NCBI RefSeq assembly: GCF_000685075.1
Contig: NZ_BAYD01000019.1
Coordinates: 62,001 to 126,000, forward strand
Source: Paraburkholderia oxyphila NBRC 105797
GTDB lineage: Bacteria > Pseudomonadota > Gammaproteobacteria > Burkholderiales > Burkholderiaceae
Length of the DNA: 64,000 bases
Reading direction: 5' to 3'
This document shows positions 17,619-26,038 of the stretch, piece after piece (position 1 is the stretch's first letter; each line of letters begins with the position of its first letter). The notes beneath the pieces are model-generated. The model ran no database searches. It had not been told where the DNA came from and worked only from the letters and a program-made list of their open reading frames with translations. Made by a program: the position numbers and the translations under genes.

Positions 17619-17656
17619 GAGCTGCGCTGCGCTGCGCGGTGCGCTGCCAACGCGCA

Positions 17657-18661
17657 CTAGAACTTGTAGTCGGGATTCTTCGGATCGAAGGCGTCGGCCT
17701 CGAAGGTCTTCGGCGTGATGCTTTCGATCACGATCTTTTCGAAGATCTGGCCGTCGTTGTCGTAAGCTTCGACGGTGCGGAAATACGGGCGGCGCAGGTC
17801 GAGCCCGAGCGTCTGCTTCTTCGCATGGAACTGCGGCTTGCCGACCGGCGAATCATAAGTGAGCGCCACCACGCGCACGCCGCCGATCGTCCTCACCTCC
17901 ACTTGCGGCTTGTACGGCGCGCCCACTTCGACGTACTTCTTCGCGTCCGTCATGAACTGGCCCACGATGAACTCCGTGCCGAGGTCCGTGATCTTGTGAT
18001 TGGACTGCGAGCGCGCGAGCGAGCCGTCGAGCGCCGTCCACATCGGCATGACGCCGAGCAGGCCGCCCAGATGCCCGTACATCTGGTCGGTGCGTCTGGA
18101 GGCGTCGTAGATCACCTCTTCGCCCGAATGTTCGCCGTCGGGCAGCCATTTCGCGTAGATGCGCAGGGGATCGTGCGTGAGTTTGACGAGCATGTGCGCG
18201 GGCTTGCTGGGCCATTTGCCGTTCAGGCGCTCCCAGCGCGAGAGCACGAATTCGTATGATGGATAGCCCGAAGGCCCGAGCTGGATGAGCGCGGGCACGA
18301 CGACGGGATCGAATGCCTGAAACAGCGCCGTGAGCTGCGCGTCGCTCATCTTCGCGAGCGCACCGGTCTTTTGTGCGCGCTGTAGCCAGCGTACCTGCTG
18401 CTCGAGAGAGAGCTTGCCGACTTCGGCGGCGGCGTTGCCCGATGGGCTCGCCGCGGCTGGCGCTGCGTCTTGCTGGGCGCTTGGTTGTGCGTTCGGTTGT
18501 GCGCTTGCTTCGGCCGGCGCGTTGTCTTGCGCGAAGGCCGTGGTGCTTGCGAAGGCCAGCGCCACGCAGGCGAGCGGCGCAGCGAGGCGCCACGCACGCC
18601 GCGCCGGCGCGCGAGCGGGCTGAGCGCCGGGGGGTGTCGAATGCAGTGGATCGGTATTCAT
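17657..18661 (-). CDS. Exported DUF1571-like protein
   Basis: The 334-residue protein has an Arg/Pro-rich n-region, then a hydrophobic signal core ending at TAFAQD near residue 45, and an Ala/Gln-rich linker to about 80. The remaining 250 residues resemble DUF1571, a periplasmic family with a LolA-like fold, including HDPLRIYAKWLPDGEHSGEEV and DLRRPYFRTVEAYDNDGQI. Function is not established; the fold suggests binding of a lipid or peptide in the envelope. It is a single gene between repeat-bearing spacers. Confidence 0.78.
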   Translation of the reverse strand: MNTDPLHSTPPGAQPARAPARRAWRLAAPLACVALAFASTTAFAQDNAPAEASAQPNAQPSAQQDAAPAAASPSGNAAAEVGKLSLEQQVRWLQRAQKTGALAKMSDAQLTALFQAFDPVVVPALIQLGPSGYPSYEFVLSRWERLNGKWPSKPAHMLVKLTHDPLRIYAKWLPDGEHSGEEVIYDASRRTDQMYGHLGGLLGVMPMWTALDGSLARSQSNHKITDLGTEFIVGQFMTDAKKYVEVGAPYKPQVEVRTIGGVRVVALTYDSPVGKPQFHAKKQTLGLDLRRPYFRTVEAYDNDGQIFEKIVIESITPKTFEADAFDPKNPDYKF

Positions 18662-19640
18662 GGTTTGGCTCCCTGTGTCGCTACTTTCTTGAACGAAACG
18701 TCAAACAGAACAGCAAACGGCGTGGCAAAAAGCGCGATGGTAAGGGCTGCGCTGCGGCCTGTTTCTCAATTTCCTCATCGCGCAGCGCGTGGCGCACAAT
18801 TAGTTTGCATTCCTTTATAGTTAAGACGCAGGCGGTGTGACTATATCGCCGCCCGGCTGACCAGTGGCGCTGGCGCGATGGGCGCTTGTGCGCCCTCGTG
18901 CTGGTCGACGGCGATCGGCCGTTCGCCATTCGCTTGCGTTGTGCCTGCGATTACCGCACGCAGCCACTCCCACGGGCGCCTCCAGGCCGAGCGCGGCGAT
19001 GAGACGCGCAACCGTGTGCGCCTGGGCGCGAATGTTGGCCGGAGTATGCGCGCCGCGTGAACGACATGAGCGCAGCGCAGGCTATTTGAAGGACTCAACG
19101 AAAGGCTTGAGGCAAACCCCGATTGCCGCACAGTCGAAGAAGGCACGGCGCGATCGCTTCGGGCTGCTGGCTAAATCGGTTAACTGATTCGATATCCGAA
19201 GTAACTGGCGTGCGTGTAACGCCATCGTTTGCGAACTGCGTGGCGTGCTTAAAGGTGAGGGAATTCGGGAGTCGATTTTGGGGGTAGTCACCAAAGGTGA
19301 GCGTTTTCGGGGGGCGCGGGTGCCAGGTATGCGGCGAGTGTCGAAAAATCGCCGTTGACTGGGTAATCGGGTTTTCAAATGGCAAAGGTGAGTGTCTGCG
19401 GGAGCCGATATTCACTGAGAGGTGTCAAAAAAGCGTTTTTTCCTGCACATTGATAAGTTGCTTCGCGGATTTTCTCTCCCAAAGCGTCTGGGCGAATCTG
19501 CAAAGGTGAGCGTTTTCGGGAGGGGGGCGCTCCGGCAAGCTGTCATAGAGGTGCACCATGGAAACGGTATAGTGACTCGCGATATGCGCTGGCCGGCTCG
19601 ACCCTCGAGCGCCGCCGGCGCCGCGCTACGGAGTTGCACC
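18662..19640. other. 979-bp spacer, non-coding, with four repeats in its distal part
   Basis: No frame in this stretch has coding character; codon use and start sites are poor. The part up to about 19200 contains nothing I can name. From 19251 it carries four dispersed repeats (separate entry). The 3' end carries the start region of the downstream coiled-coil gene. Confidence 0.6.
19251..19522 (+). repeat. Cluster of four dispersed 21-bp repeats
   Basis: Copies of AAAGGTGAG-N7-GGGAG lie at 19251-19271, 19293-19313 (ends GGGGG), 19384-19404 and 19502-19522, all in the same orientation. The centre sequences are GGAATTC, CGTTTTC, TGTCTGC and CGTTTTC, so the flanks are conserved more strongly than the centre. 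The cluster lies upstream of the gene at 19641 and of the divergent DUF1571-like gene. Confidence 0.85.
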
Positions 19641-20663
19641 ATGGGCTTTTTCGACCGACTGTGGCCACGCAAACGCGCGCTGCCGGTTCAGGAGACGGCG
19701 CAGACACGCGCGCTCGTCGAACGGCTGATCGTGCTCAGCCCCTCGCTGAAGCTGGCGCGCGATTATCGCGAGCGGCTGGGCCCCGCGCTCGCGCAATCGA
19801 TTACGTACGTGAGCGACATCGTCGAGCGCCTGCCGCCCGCGCGTGAGGCGAGCGCCGCGAACTGGCTTGCCGATCCCTATATTCACGCGTTCTTTGCCGT
19901 GCCCGACGAGATCGCGCACGTGCTGAGCCGCTCGCCCGATCTGCATGCGTGGTTCGAGAGCCATCCGCTCGCGCGCGAAACCTGGGCGGTACTGGGCATG
20001 GCGATGAACGAGCGCCGCGGCTTCGGCGTCGCGCAGCAAGGCGACCACGTGCATGCCGACGTCGCCCAGACCACGCTGAGTTTCGACGATCATCAGGTGC
20101 GTGTCTGCGGTGAATCCGAAGCGGACCTGCGCGAGCACATCGTGCAGCGCGTGGTCGAGCAGATCGCGCTCGAAGGTCTCGCGCAGATCGGCGCTGACGA
20201 GTCGCGCCGCGACGCGCTGGAACAGGAGCGCGCGCTGCTGCGCACGCGCCGCCAGCTGCTCACGCGTCAGGGCGCGGGCACGCAGAAGATGGTGGGCGAG
20301 CGCGCGATCGCGAACGCCGCGGAGCTTGCGCAACTGCAGGCGCAAATCGACGCGAACGAACAGGCGCTTGCGGCGCTCGGTCTGAAGACGGATGCGCTCG
20401 AGCATGAAATGGACGTGATTTGCGACGTCCTCACGCATCCCGCGCAGCACGCGAACGTCGAGATGAAGCACGTGCGGCTGAGCCCGATGAACGTCGTGAT
20501 CGAGCGCGGCGCGCCTGGCGGCGGCGCGGAGATCGTGTTCCCGCTCGCGCGTCTTCCGGGCAGTCCGCAGGGCGTGCGCGCGTTCTCGCTGATACGCTTC
20601 GCGCGCTCGGATCTCATGGCACTGCCGAGGGTATTGGACGAGGATAGCCGCTTCGTGATTTGA
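19641..20663 (+). CDS. Hypothetical cytoplasmic protein with coiled-coil centre
   Basis: The start at 19641 (MGFFDRLWPRKRALPVQE) has a CGGAG site; the frame upstream runs through repeat sequence and is not coding. The 340-residue protein has no signal peptide or membrane segment. A helical N-terminal region (about 20-150) is followed by a coiled coil of about 75 residues (170-245; ALEQERALLRTRRQLLTRQG and AAELAQLQAQIDANEQALAA), then a beta-rich C-terminal domain. I do not recognise the family. It is flanked on both sides by dispersed repeats, the only clue to a possible role. Confidence 0.7.
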   Translation: MGFFDRLWPRKRALPVQETAQTRALVERLIVLSPSLKLARDYRERLGPALAQSITYVSDIVERLPPAREASAANWLADPYIHAFFAVPDEIAHVLSRSPDLHAWFESHPLARETWAVLGMAMNERRGFGVAQQGDHVHADVAQTTLSFDDHQVRVCGESEADLREHIVQRVVEQIALEGLAQIGADESRRDALEQERALLRTRRQLLTRQGAGTQKMVGERAIANAAELAQLQAQIDANEQALAALGLKTDALEHEMDVICDVLTHPAQHANVEMKHVRLSPMNVVIERGAPGGGAEIVFPLARLPGSPQGVRAFSLIRFARSDLMALPRVLDEDSRFVI

Positions 20664-20844
20664 GCCGGAGGCGTTCGCAACAGGGCGTCGTTGCGCGAAA
20701 GGTGAGCGTTTTCGGGAGTGTGGCGCAGGCATGAGCGCGCGCCGTTGTGCGACGTGAGGTGAAGCGCTGTGGTTCTGCACCACTCACCCGAGATTCAACA
20801 CCAGCGCAAGAAATCGCGCGATTCTTCGAGACATTGCGGTGAAA

Positions 20845-20865
20845 AATTTCCTGGGAGTCCCAGGT
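20845..20865. repeat. Palindrome, first of a pair
   Basis: CCTGGGAGTCCCAGG (20850-20864) is a perfect 7+1+7 inverted repeat inside a 21-bp element beginning AATTT and ending in T. A second copy with one change lies at 21083-21103. Each copy precedes a 21-bp dispersed repeat by about 45-50 bp, so the pair looks like a diverged composite unit. Confidence 0.75.
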
Positions 20866-21082
20866 CACGCGAGACGATTGCTCGCGCCGCGGCGCGCAAG
20901 CGTGTGTGACTCAAGGTGAGAGTTTTCGGGAGCAGACGCTAGCTTGCGAAGCGGCGCCATGCGGTGAGGTCAGCGAATCGTTCGTTATTCACCGTTTGCG
21001 CGGGCGCGCGAGCGAGTCACCAAGACCCCTCAAGCCGAAAAGCGGCTGCGAAGCGCAGGTTTTTTCGTCGCGCCGCGAAATA

Positions 21083-21103
21083 ATTTCCTGGTAGTCCCAG
21101 GTT
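21083..21103. repeat. Palindrome, second of a pair
   Basis: CCTGGTAGTCCCAGG (21088-21102) differs from the copy at 20850 by one base, in an otherwise identical 21-bp context. It again precedes a dispersed repeat, at 21155. Confidence 0.75.
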
Positions 21104-21314
21104 AAGCGATGCGAATCTTTCTCGATCCGGCGTGCGAAGCCGTGCCTGAGCGTCAAAGGTGAGGTTATTCGGGAGCGGTGCGCGCGGTCGTTTCGAAACA
21201 CTAACCGTTCGAGCAGAAAGTCTTGAAAGCGCCGGAAAACAAGGCCTTTTGCCTGGTGTCGCAACGCTCGGCATCGCGCCAGCGAAGCGTAGCGACACCG
21301 AAAGGTGAGCTTTT

Positions 21315-23195
21315 TCAGGGGTGAGCGGCGGGCCACGCGGTGACGCCCGCGGGATCGATTTCGAAACGCAGGGCGCGGGTGTGCTCGCCACTGTGTATGC
21401 AAGCGTGCGGCAACGCCGCGTCATCGGCGGGAATGTCGAACGTCTCGCCGGCCAGCTCGAGCGTGACGTAGCGGTCGCCGTGACGCAGCGAGATGCCGGC
21501 GAGGCGGCCTTCGAGCGAACCGCCGGTCGTCGCGCACAGCGCGCGTGGCGACACGCGCCACATCACGCGCGTGCCTCGTGCAAGCGGCACATCGAGGCCA
21601 GCGTCTCTGCACGGCAGGCGCAGGCCGCCCGCCGTTTCGATCTCGCCCGACTCAAGCACGACGCCAACGCCAATGTTGTGCAGTCCGAGCAATTCGGCCA
21701 CCCGCAGCGAGGCGGGCCGCGCGAACACCTCGTCGACGGGGCCGGCCTGCAGCGTGCGGCCGTGCTCGATCACGAGCACTTCGTCGGCGAGCTGCGCGGC
21801 TTCGTCGGGGTCGTGCGTGACGATCACGGTCACCGCGCCGATCTCGCGCTGCAGGGCGCGCAGCGATTGCTGCAGCTTGCGGCGGCGCGGCGTGTCGAGC
21901 GCGGCGAACGGCTCGTCGAACAGCAGCAACGGGCTGTGCCGCGTGAGCGCGCGGGCGAGCGCCACGCGTTGGCGCTGGCCGAACGAGAGCTGGCGCGGCA
22001 GGCGCTGCGTGAGCGTGTCGAGGCCCAGATGCGCGAGCCAGTAGCGTGCGCTGGCGGCATCGGCATCGACGGGAAACGCCAGTTGCTGCGCCACCGTCAT
22101 ATGCGGAAACAGGCCATAGTCCTGCGGCATGTAGCCGATCTGGCGCCGCTCGGGCGGCAGTGCGCCGATGTCGGTCGCGCCGAGCGAGACGAAGCCCGCG
22201 TCGTTCGGCTCGAGGCCCGCGACGATGCGCAGCGCGAGCGACTTGCCCGAGCCCGAGGGACCGATGATCGCGAGCCGCCTCGTGCGCGGCTGCCAGGCGA
22301 CGTCGAGCGTGAAGGCGCCGAGGCGCCGCTGCGCCGCGAACGCGAGCCGCAGATCGCCGGCATCCACTGCCGTGGCGGCGGGCGTGAATGCGGTGAGCTC
22401 GTCGCCGTTGTCGACGCTCACCGCGAGCGTGGCGCGCGCGCTGCGGGTGTACACCGAGAGCACCGCGCAGACGATGGCGATGGCGAGCGTCGGCAGCAGG
22501 AGCGGCATCATCGCCGGCAGTCCCTGGCCGCCGAATACCACGTAGGTGTAGACCGGCAGTGAGTACGGGTGATAGGCGACCATCACCGTTGCGCCGAATT
22601 CGCCGAACGCGCGCAGCCACGCGAGTGCGAGCCCCGCGCGGATGGCGGGCCACGCAATCGGCAGCGTGACGCGGAAGAAGCGGCTGGCGGCGTGATGGCC
22701 GAGCGTGGCGGCGACGTCGTCATAGACCGGATCGACGGCGGCGAACGCCGAGCGCGCCGCGACGATCAGGAACGGCGCGGCCACGAAGGTCTCGGCGAGC
22801 ACGATGCCGGTGAAGGAGTCGGTGAGCGCGCCGTTGAAGAGCTGGCCGATGGCGCTATACGGGCCGATCAGGAACAGCAGCAGCACGCCGCTCGTGAGGG
22901 GCGGCAGCGCGAGCGGCAATTGCACGATGAAGCCGAGCAGGGCGACGCCGCGTGCGCGCGAACGCGCGAGCCAATAGCCGAGCGGCACGCCGCCCACGAG
23001 GATGATGAGCGAGGCGACGCTCGCGCTCGCCACCGAGACGCCGACGGCCGACCCCATGGTGTGCCAGTCGACGCCGGCCCAGTCCGCCTGATCGATCTGC
23101 GGAATGCTGGCGAGAAACGGCGCGCACAGATAGACCGCGAGCAGGGCGCCGAGCCACCAGAGCGGCCTTGCGGCGCGCTGCGCGGGTTGGGTCAT
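21315..23195 (-). CDS. Fused molybdate/tungstate-type ABC transporter permease and ATPase
   Basis: The 626-residue protein joins two usually separate subunits. Residues about 1-265 form a ModB-type permease with about six membrane segments and the EAA-like loop DDVAATLGHHAASRFFRVTL. Residues about 285-500 are the ATPase with Walker A GPSGSGKS, signature LSFGQRQR (normally LSGGQ) and Walker B LLLFDEP. The last 100 residues are a TOBE/Mop-like oxyanion-sensing domain. It lies 10 bp downstream of the binding-protein gene, so both form one operon. Oxyanion specificity follows from the Mop, NifQ-like and ModE-like neighbours rather than from the sequence itself. Confidence 0.9.
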   Translation of the reverse strand: MTQPAQRAARPLWWLGALLAVYLCAPFLASIPQIDQADWAGVDWHTMGSAVGVSVASASVASLIILVGGVPLGYWLARSRARGVALLGFIVQLPLALPPLTSGVLLLFLIGPYSAIGQLFNGALTDSFTGIVLAETFVAAPFLIVAARSAFAAVDPVYDDVAATLGHHAASRFFRVTLPIAWPAIRAGLALAWLRAFGEFGATVMVAYHPYSLPVYTYVVFGGQGLPAMMPLLLPTLAIAIVCAVLSVYTRSARATLAVSVDNGDELTAFTPAATAVDAGDLRLAFAAQRRLGAFTLDVAWQPRTRRLAIIGPSGSGKSLALRIVAGLEPNDAGFVSLGATDIGALPPERRQIGYMPQDYGLFPHMTVAQQLAFPVDADAASARYWLAHLGLDTLTQRLPRQLSFGQRQRVALARALTRHSPLLLFDEPFAALDTPRRRKLQQSLRALQREIGAVTVIVTHDPDEAAQLADEVLVIEHGRTLQAGPVDEVFARPASLRVAELLGLHNIGVGVVLESGEIETAGGLRLPCRDAGLDVPLARGTRVMWRVSPRALCATTGGSLEGRLAGISLRHGDRYVTLELAGETFDIPADDAALPHACIHSGEHTRALRFEIDPAGVTAWPAAHP

Positions 23196-23205
23196 GGCTG
23201 CTGCA

Positions 23206-24090
23206 TCATTGCTGGGCGGCGTCGATCACGGCCTGCACCGAAGGCGGAATGGCCTGCGCCTCGCCCTTGACCGTGGGCTTCGTGACATCCACGCCGTGCT
23301 CGGCGAGCAGCTTGCGGCCTTCGGCGCTCAGGAGGAAGTTGACGAAGCGCGCGGCGCCCGCGCTATTGGGCGCGTCGTTGAGGATCGTGAGCGTGTAGTT
23401 GGCTTTGATCCCCAGCTCGGGTGCGGGGTGGATCGACGGAATCTTCAGGTCAGACGTTTCGGTCGAGTAGAAGAAGCCCGCGTCGAGCTGGCCCGACTGC
23501 AGGCGGCCCACCAGCGTTTCTTCCGGCAGCACCTGGGCGGGATTCTCGGGCGCGCCGAGCGTCTTCTCGACGAGGTCGGGCTGGCTGTAGGCTTGCGCGG
23601 CCTTCGTCATCAGCTCGACGGTGAAGGCGCCTTTCGGGTCGAGCTTGGGATCGGTGCGGCCAACACGGATGCCCGGCTCCTGCAGCACCTGATCCCACTT
23701 CTTCGTCTTGAAGTCGGCGGCGAAGCGGCTCTTCGGGTTATAGCCGATCAAGAGCGGCGATTCGGCAAAATTCACGTACCACGAAACATGATTGCCGTTC
23801 GCTTCGCCCATGAGGTTGGCGTTGACCTTCGGGCTCGCGCTGATGAACACGTCGCCGCGGCGCAGCTTGCCCTTCACTTCGTTGGCGATCTTGTTCGAAC
23901 CGGCCGCGTAACCCTTGAAGTGCAGGCCTGTTTCCTTCTCGAACGCAGGACCGACGCTCTTTTCCATCAGATTCACGAGCGAGCCTGCGTAGAGCACGTT
24001 GACGTCGCTGTCATCGGCCGCGAAGGCGCTCGTGCTTGCGGCGAGCACGCCCGACATCACCACGACAGATGCGATCAGCTTGCGGATCAT
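23206..24090 (-). CDS. Periplasmic molybdate/tungstate-type substrate-binding protein
   Basis: The 294-residue protein has a clear signal peptide (MIRKLIASVVVMSGVLAAST, cleavage after AFA near residue 24). It is a class II periplasmic binding protein whose opening VNVLYAGSLVNLMEKSVGPA resembles the WtpA branch, known for tungstate and molybdate, more than E. coli ModA. EKETGLHFKGYAAGSNKIAN and the C-terminal ARFVNFLLSAEGRKLLAEHG are typical of the superfamily. It is the first gene of the transporter operon and is divergent from the Mop-protein gene. Confidence 0.9.
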   Translation of the reverse strand: MIRKLIASVVVMSGVLAASTSAFAADDSDVNVLYAGSLVNLMEKSVGPAFEKETGLHFKGYAAGSNKIANEVKGKLRRGDVFISASPKVNANLMGEANGNHVSWYVNFAESPLLIGYNPKSRFAADFKTKKWDQVLQEPGIRVGRTDPKLDPKGAFTVELMTKAAQAYSQPDLVEKTLGAPENPAQVLPEETLVGRLQSGQLDAGFFYSTETSDLKIPSIHPAPELGIKANYTLTILNDAPNSAGAARFVNFLLSAEGRKLLAEHGVDVTKPTVKGEAQAIPPSVQAVIDAAQQ

Positions 24091-24106
24091 CTCTTCTACC
24101 CCGTAG

Positions 24107-24130
24107 CGTTATAAAGGTCCATATATTACG
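24107..24130. promoter_or_regulatory. ModE-like operator
   Basis: CGTTATA at 24107-24113 faces TATTACG at 24124-24130, an inverted repeat with one mismatch resembling the ModE consensus half-sites CGTTATA/TATAACG. It lies 16 bp upstream of the binding-protein start in the divergent spacer shared with the Mop-protein gene, and a ModE-like regulator is encoded about 1.5 kb away. Confidence 0.5.
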
Positions 24131-24329
24131 ACGGACTGTCGGGTTCATGCACCTGGCCACATGGCCAATCTTCCCGATAACACCTGTGCGTGATTCGGCT
24201 GCGCGGCTACACTGGGCGTCTGCATTCGGACATCTCGCCGGCGCGCGCCGCGCCGGTTGTCGCGTTGTTTCGCCAAATCTCAACTTTGCATGGGGCCGCA
24301 CTCAGCGTGCGGTTCAACAGGAGGCCATC

Positions 24330-24758
24330 ATGCGTACCAGCGCCCGTAATCATTTCTCCGGCCAGATCGCCGCGGTCAAGGCCGGCGCCGTCAACGACGA
24401 AGTCACGTTGCGCGCCGACGGCGGTCTCGAGATCGTCGCCATCATCACGCATGGCAGTGCCGCGTCGCTGGGCCTCGCGGCAGGCAAAAGCGCGTTTGCG
24501 CTCGTGAAGGCATCGTCGGTGATCGTCATGGTCGACGCAGACGCCAGCAAGGTCTCCGCGCGCAACGTCGTCGCGGGCACCGTCGCTTCGGTTACGAAGG
24601 GCGCCGTCAATGCAGAGGTCGTGATCGCGGCGCCTGGCGGCGCGCAGATCGCAGCCATCATCACGAACGAAAGCGCGGACCGCCTCGGCCTGGCAGCGGG
24701 CAAGACGGCTTCGGCGCTCTTCAAGGCGTCGAGCGTGATCGTGGGCGTGGACGCCTGA
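24330..24758 (+). CDS. Tandem Mop-domain molybdenum-pterin/molybdate-binding protein
   Basis: The ATG at 24330 follows a strong AGGAGG site and gives 142 residues. The protein consists of two Mop (molbindin) domains of about 68 residues each, with parallel motifs: first NHFSGQIAAVKAGAVNDEVT and GSAASLGLAAGKSAFALVKA, second GTVASVTKGAVNAEVVI and ESADRLGLAAGKTASALFKA. Such proteins oligomerise into a shell that stores or buffers molybdate in the cytoplasm. It is divergent from the transporter operon and probably shares its ModE-type control. Confidence 0.95.
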   Translation: MRTSARNHFSGQIAAVKAGAVNDEVTLRADGGLEIVAIITHGSAASLGLAAGKSAFALVKASSVIVMVDADASKVSARNVVAGTVASVTKGAVNAEVVIAAPGGAQIAAIITNESADRLGLAAGKTASALFKASSVIVGVDA

Positions 24759-24834
24759 TTCATACGCGCGGACGGCCTGCGCTGAACCGGCTCGCGCGCT
24801 GGTCCTGGCGCGTGCAACCGCAATCGCGATCGAC

Positions 24835-25449
24835 ATGACCGAGACCTTGCCCAGCCATGCGGCGGCGCCCGATTTCGAGCGCCGCGCGGCGGCCTGCCGC
24901 GACCGTCTGACCGGCGTGCCCGGCGGCGCGCGCTCCGGCGACGCGTGGTTGTTCGCGCGGCTCGTGGCGGCGCGCGAAGTGCGCGGCGAACTGGCGTTGC
25001 TCGGGCTATCGGCGCATGCGTTGACGGCGCTCGCCCAGCGGCACTTCACAGCGGACGCGGTGGTGCCATTGCTGCATCTTGCGCACCAGGCGCCGGTCGT
25101 GGATGCAAAGCATGCCGCGTTCGTGGCTTCGATGCGTGAATTCCTGATTGGCCTCGCCGCGCCTGACGTCGATGCCGCCGACGCCCAGTGTCTTGCCACG
25201 ATCCTCGCGCATGCGTGCCTGCGTCCCGATCACTTGTGGCGCGATCTGGGACTTTCCGGCCGCGACGACGTCACACAGATGCTCTCGCGCTTTTTCCCGG
25301 AAGTCGTCGCGCGCAATCGCGAAGGCCTGCGCTGGAAGAAACTGCTCGCGCGCGAACTTGCATGGGCCACCGGCGGCGTGCCGGGGCCCGCGCCGGGTTG
25401 TCCGGGCTGCGAGGATTTCGGCTTCTGCTTTCCGCAGGGGCACGAGTAG
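24835..25449 (+). CDS. NifQ-like protein with one cysteine of the metal motif missing
   Basis: The 204-residue protein ends with the NifQ signature RNREGLRWKKLLAREL and CPGCEDFGFCF. NifQ donates molybdenum to nitrogenase cofactor synthesis and binds an Mo-Fe-S cluster through C-x4-C-x2-C-x5-C. Here the last three Cys are present but the first position is Gly. No nif gene is in the window. The gene lies between the Mop-protein and the ModE-like genes, so it probably serves general molybdenum handling. Cluster binding may be weakened, or another ligand may substitute. Confidence 0.85.
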   Translation: MTETLPSHAAAPDFERRAAACRDRLTGVPGGARSGDAWLFARLVAAREVRGELALLGLSAHALTALAQRHFTADAVVPLLHLAHQAPVVDAKHAAFVASMREFLIGLAAPDVDAADAQCLATILAHACLRPDHLWRDLGLSGRDDVTQMLSRFFPEVVARNREGLRWKKLLARELAWATGGVPGPAPGCPGCEDFGFCFPQGHE

Positions 25450-25476
25450 CAAGGCCGCCAGCCGTTCGGCCAGGGC

Positions 25477-25560
25477 GAATGGTCCAGACCGGATGGCCCA
25501 GACCGGATGGCCCAGACCGGATGGCCCAGACCGGATGGCCCAGACCGAATGGTCCAGACC
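25477..25560. repeat. 14-bp tandem repeat, six units, upstream of the modE-like gene
   Basis: Six head-to-tail units of 14 bp fill 25477-25560: two outer units GAATGGTCCAGACC and four inner units GGATGGCCCAGACC. The array ends 19 bp before the modE-like start and so lies in its 5' untranslated region or promoter. A change of copy number would shift promoter spacing by more than one helical turn per unit. Confidence 0.95.
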
Positions 25561-25579
25561 TTCATGTATGCTTGCGCCC

Positions 25580-25978
25580 ATGACCCCACCCCAAAAAGAT
25601 CAGACCCAGGCCAGCGCGCCAACACGGCACAGCGAGCCTGAAGTGCGCTTTCGCATGCGTGTCATGCAGGACGGCACCATCGCGCTCGGGCCAGGCAAGG
25701 TGCAATTGCTGGAAGCCGTGCGCGAGCATGGCTCGATTTCCGCGGCGGCGCGCAGCCTGAACATGTCGTATCGGCGCGCGTGGCTCCTCATGGACGAACT
25801 CAATCGCGCGCTCGAATCGCCGGCCACCGTGTCCGAGCACGGCGGACAAAGCGGCGGGGGCAGCACGCTCACGCCGGTGGGCGAAGAGATCATTCGCCTC
25901 TATCGCGGCATCGAGGCGCGGGCCGCCGCCGCCTGCGCGCCCGAAATCGAAGCGCTGAAGAAACTCGTGAAGGGCTGA
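25580..25978 (+). CDS. modE: ModE-like single-domain winged-helix regulator
   Basis: The 132-residue protein (start 25580; an in-frame ATG at 25568 is possible) matches the N-terminal DNA-binding domain of ModE: LGPGKVQLLEAVREHGSISAAARSLNMSYRRAW followed by a wing with GGGSTLTPVGEEIIRLYR. The two C-terminal molybdate-binding Mop domains of E. coli ModE are absent. Effector sensing may therefore rely on another protein, possibly the separate tandem Mop protein in this cluster. The nifQ-like and Mop genes lie upstream on the same strand. Confidence 0.88.
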   Translation: MTPPQKDQTQASAPTRHSEPEVRFRMRVMQDGTIALGPGKVQLLEAVREHGSISAAARSLNMSYRRAWLLMDELNRALESPATVSEHGGQSGGGSTLTPVGEEIIRLYRGIEARAAAACAPEIEALKKLVKG

Positions 25979-26038
25979 GCCCGTACCCGCACGTGTGTGT
26001 CACGCGCGGTTTCGGGCGCTCGCACGATCGTGTGCCGT

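Larger units (their letters stand above)
20698..21321 (+). repeat. Cluster of four dispersed 21-bp repeats in a convergent spacer
   Basis: Copies of AAAGGTGAG-N7-GGGAG lie at 20698-20718, 20912-20932, 21155-21175 and 21301-21321 (ends AGGGG), all in one orientation. The last overlaps the final codons of the convergent transporter gene ending at 21315. The 651-bp spacer otherwise contains two matching palindromes and no gene. Confidence 0.85.
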
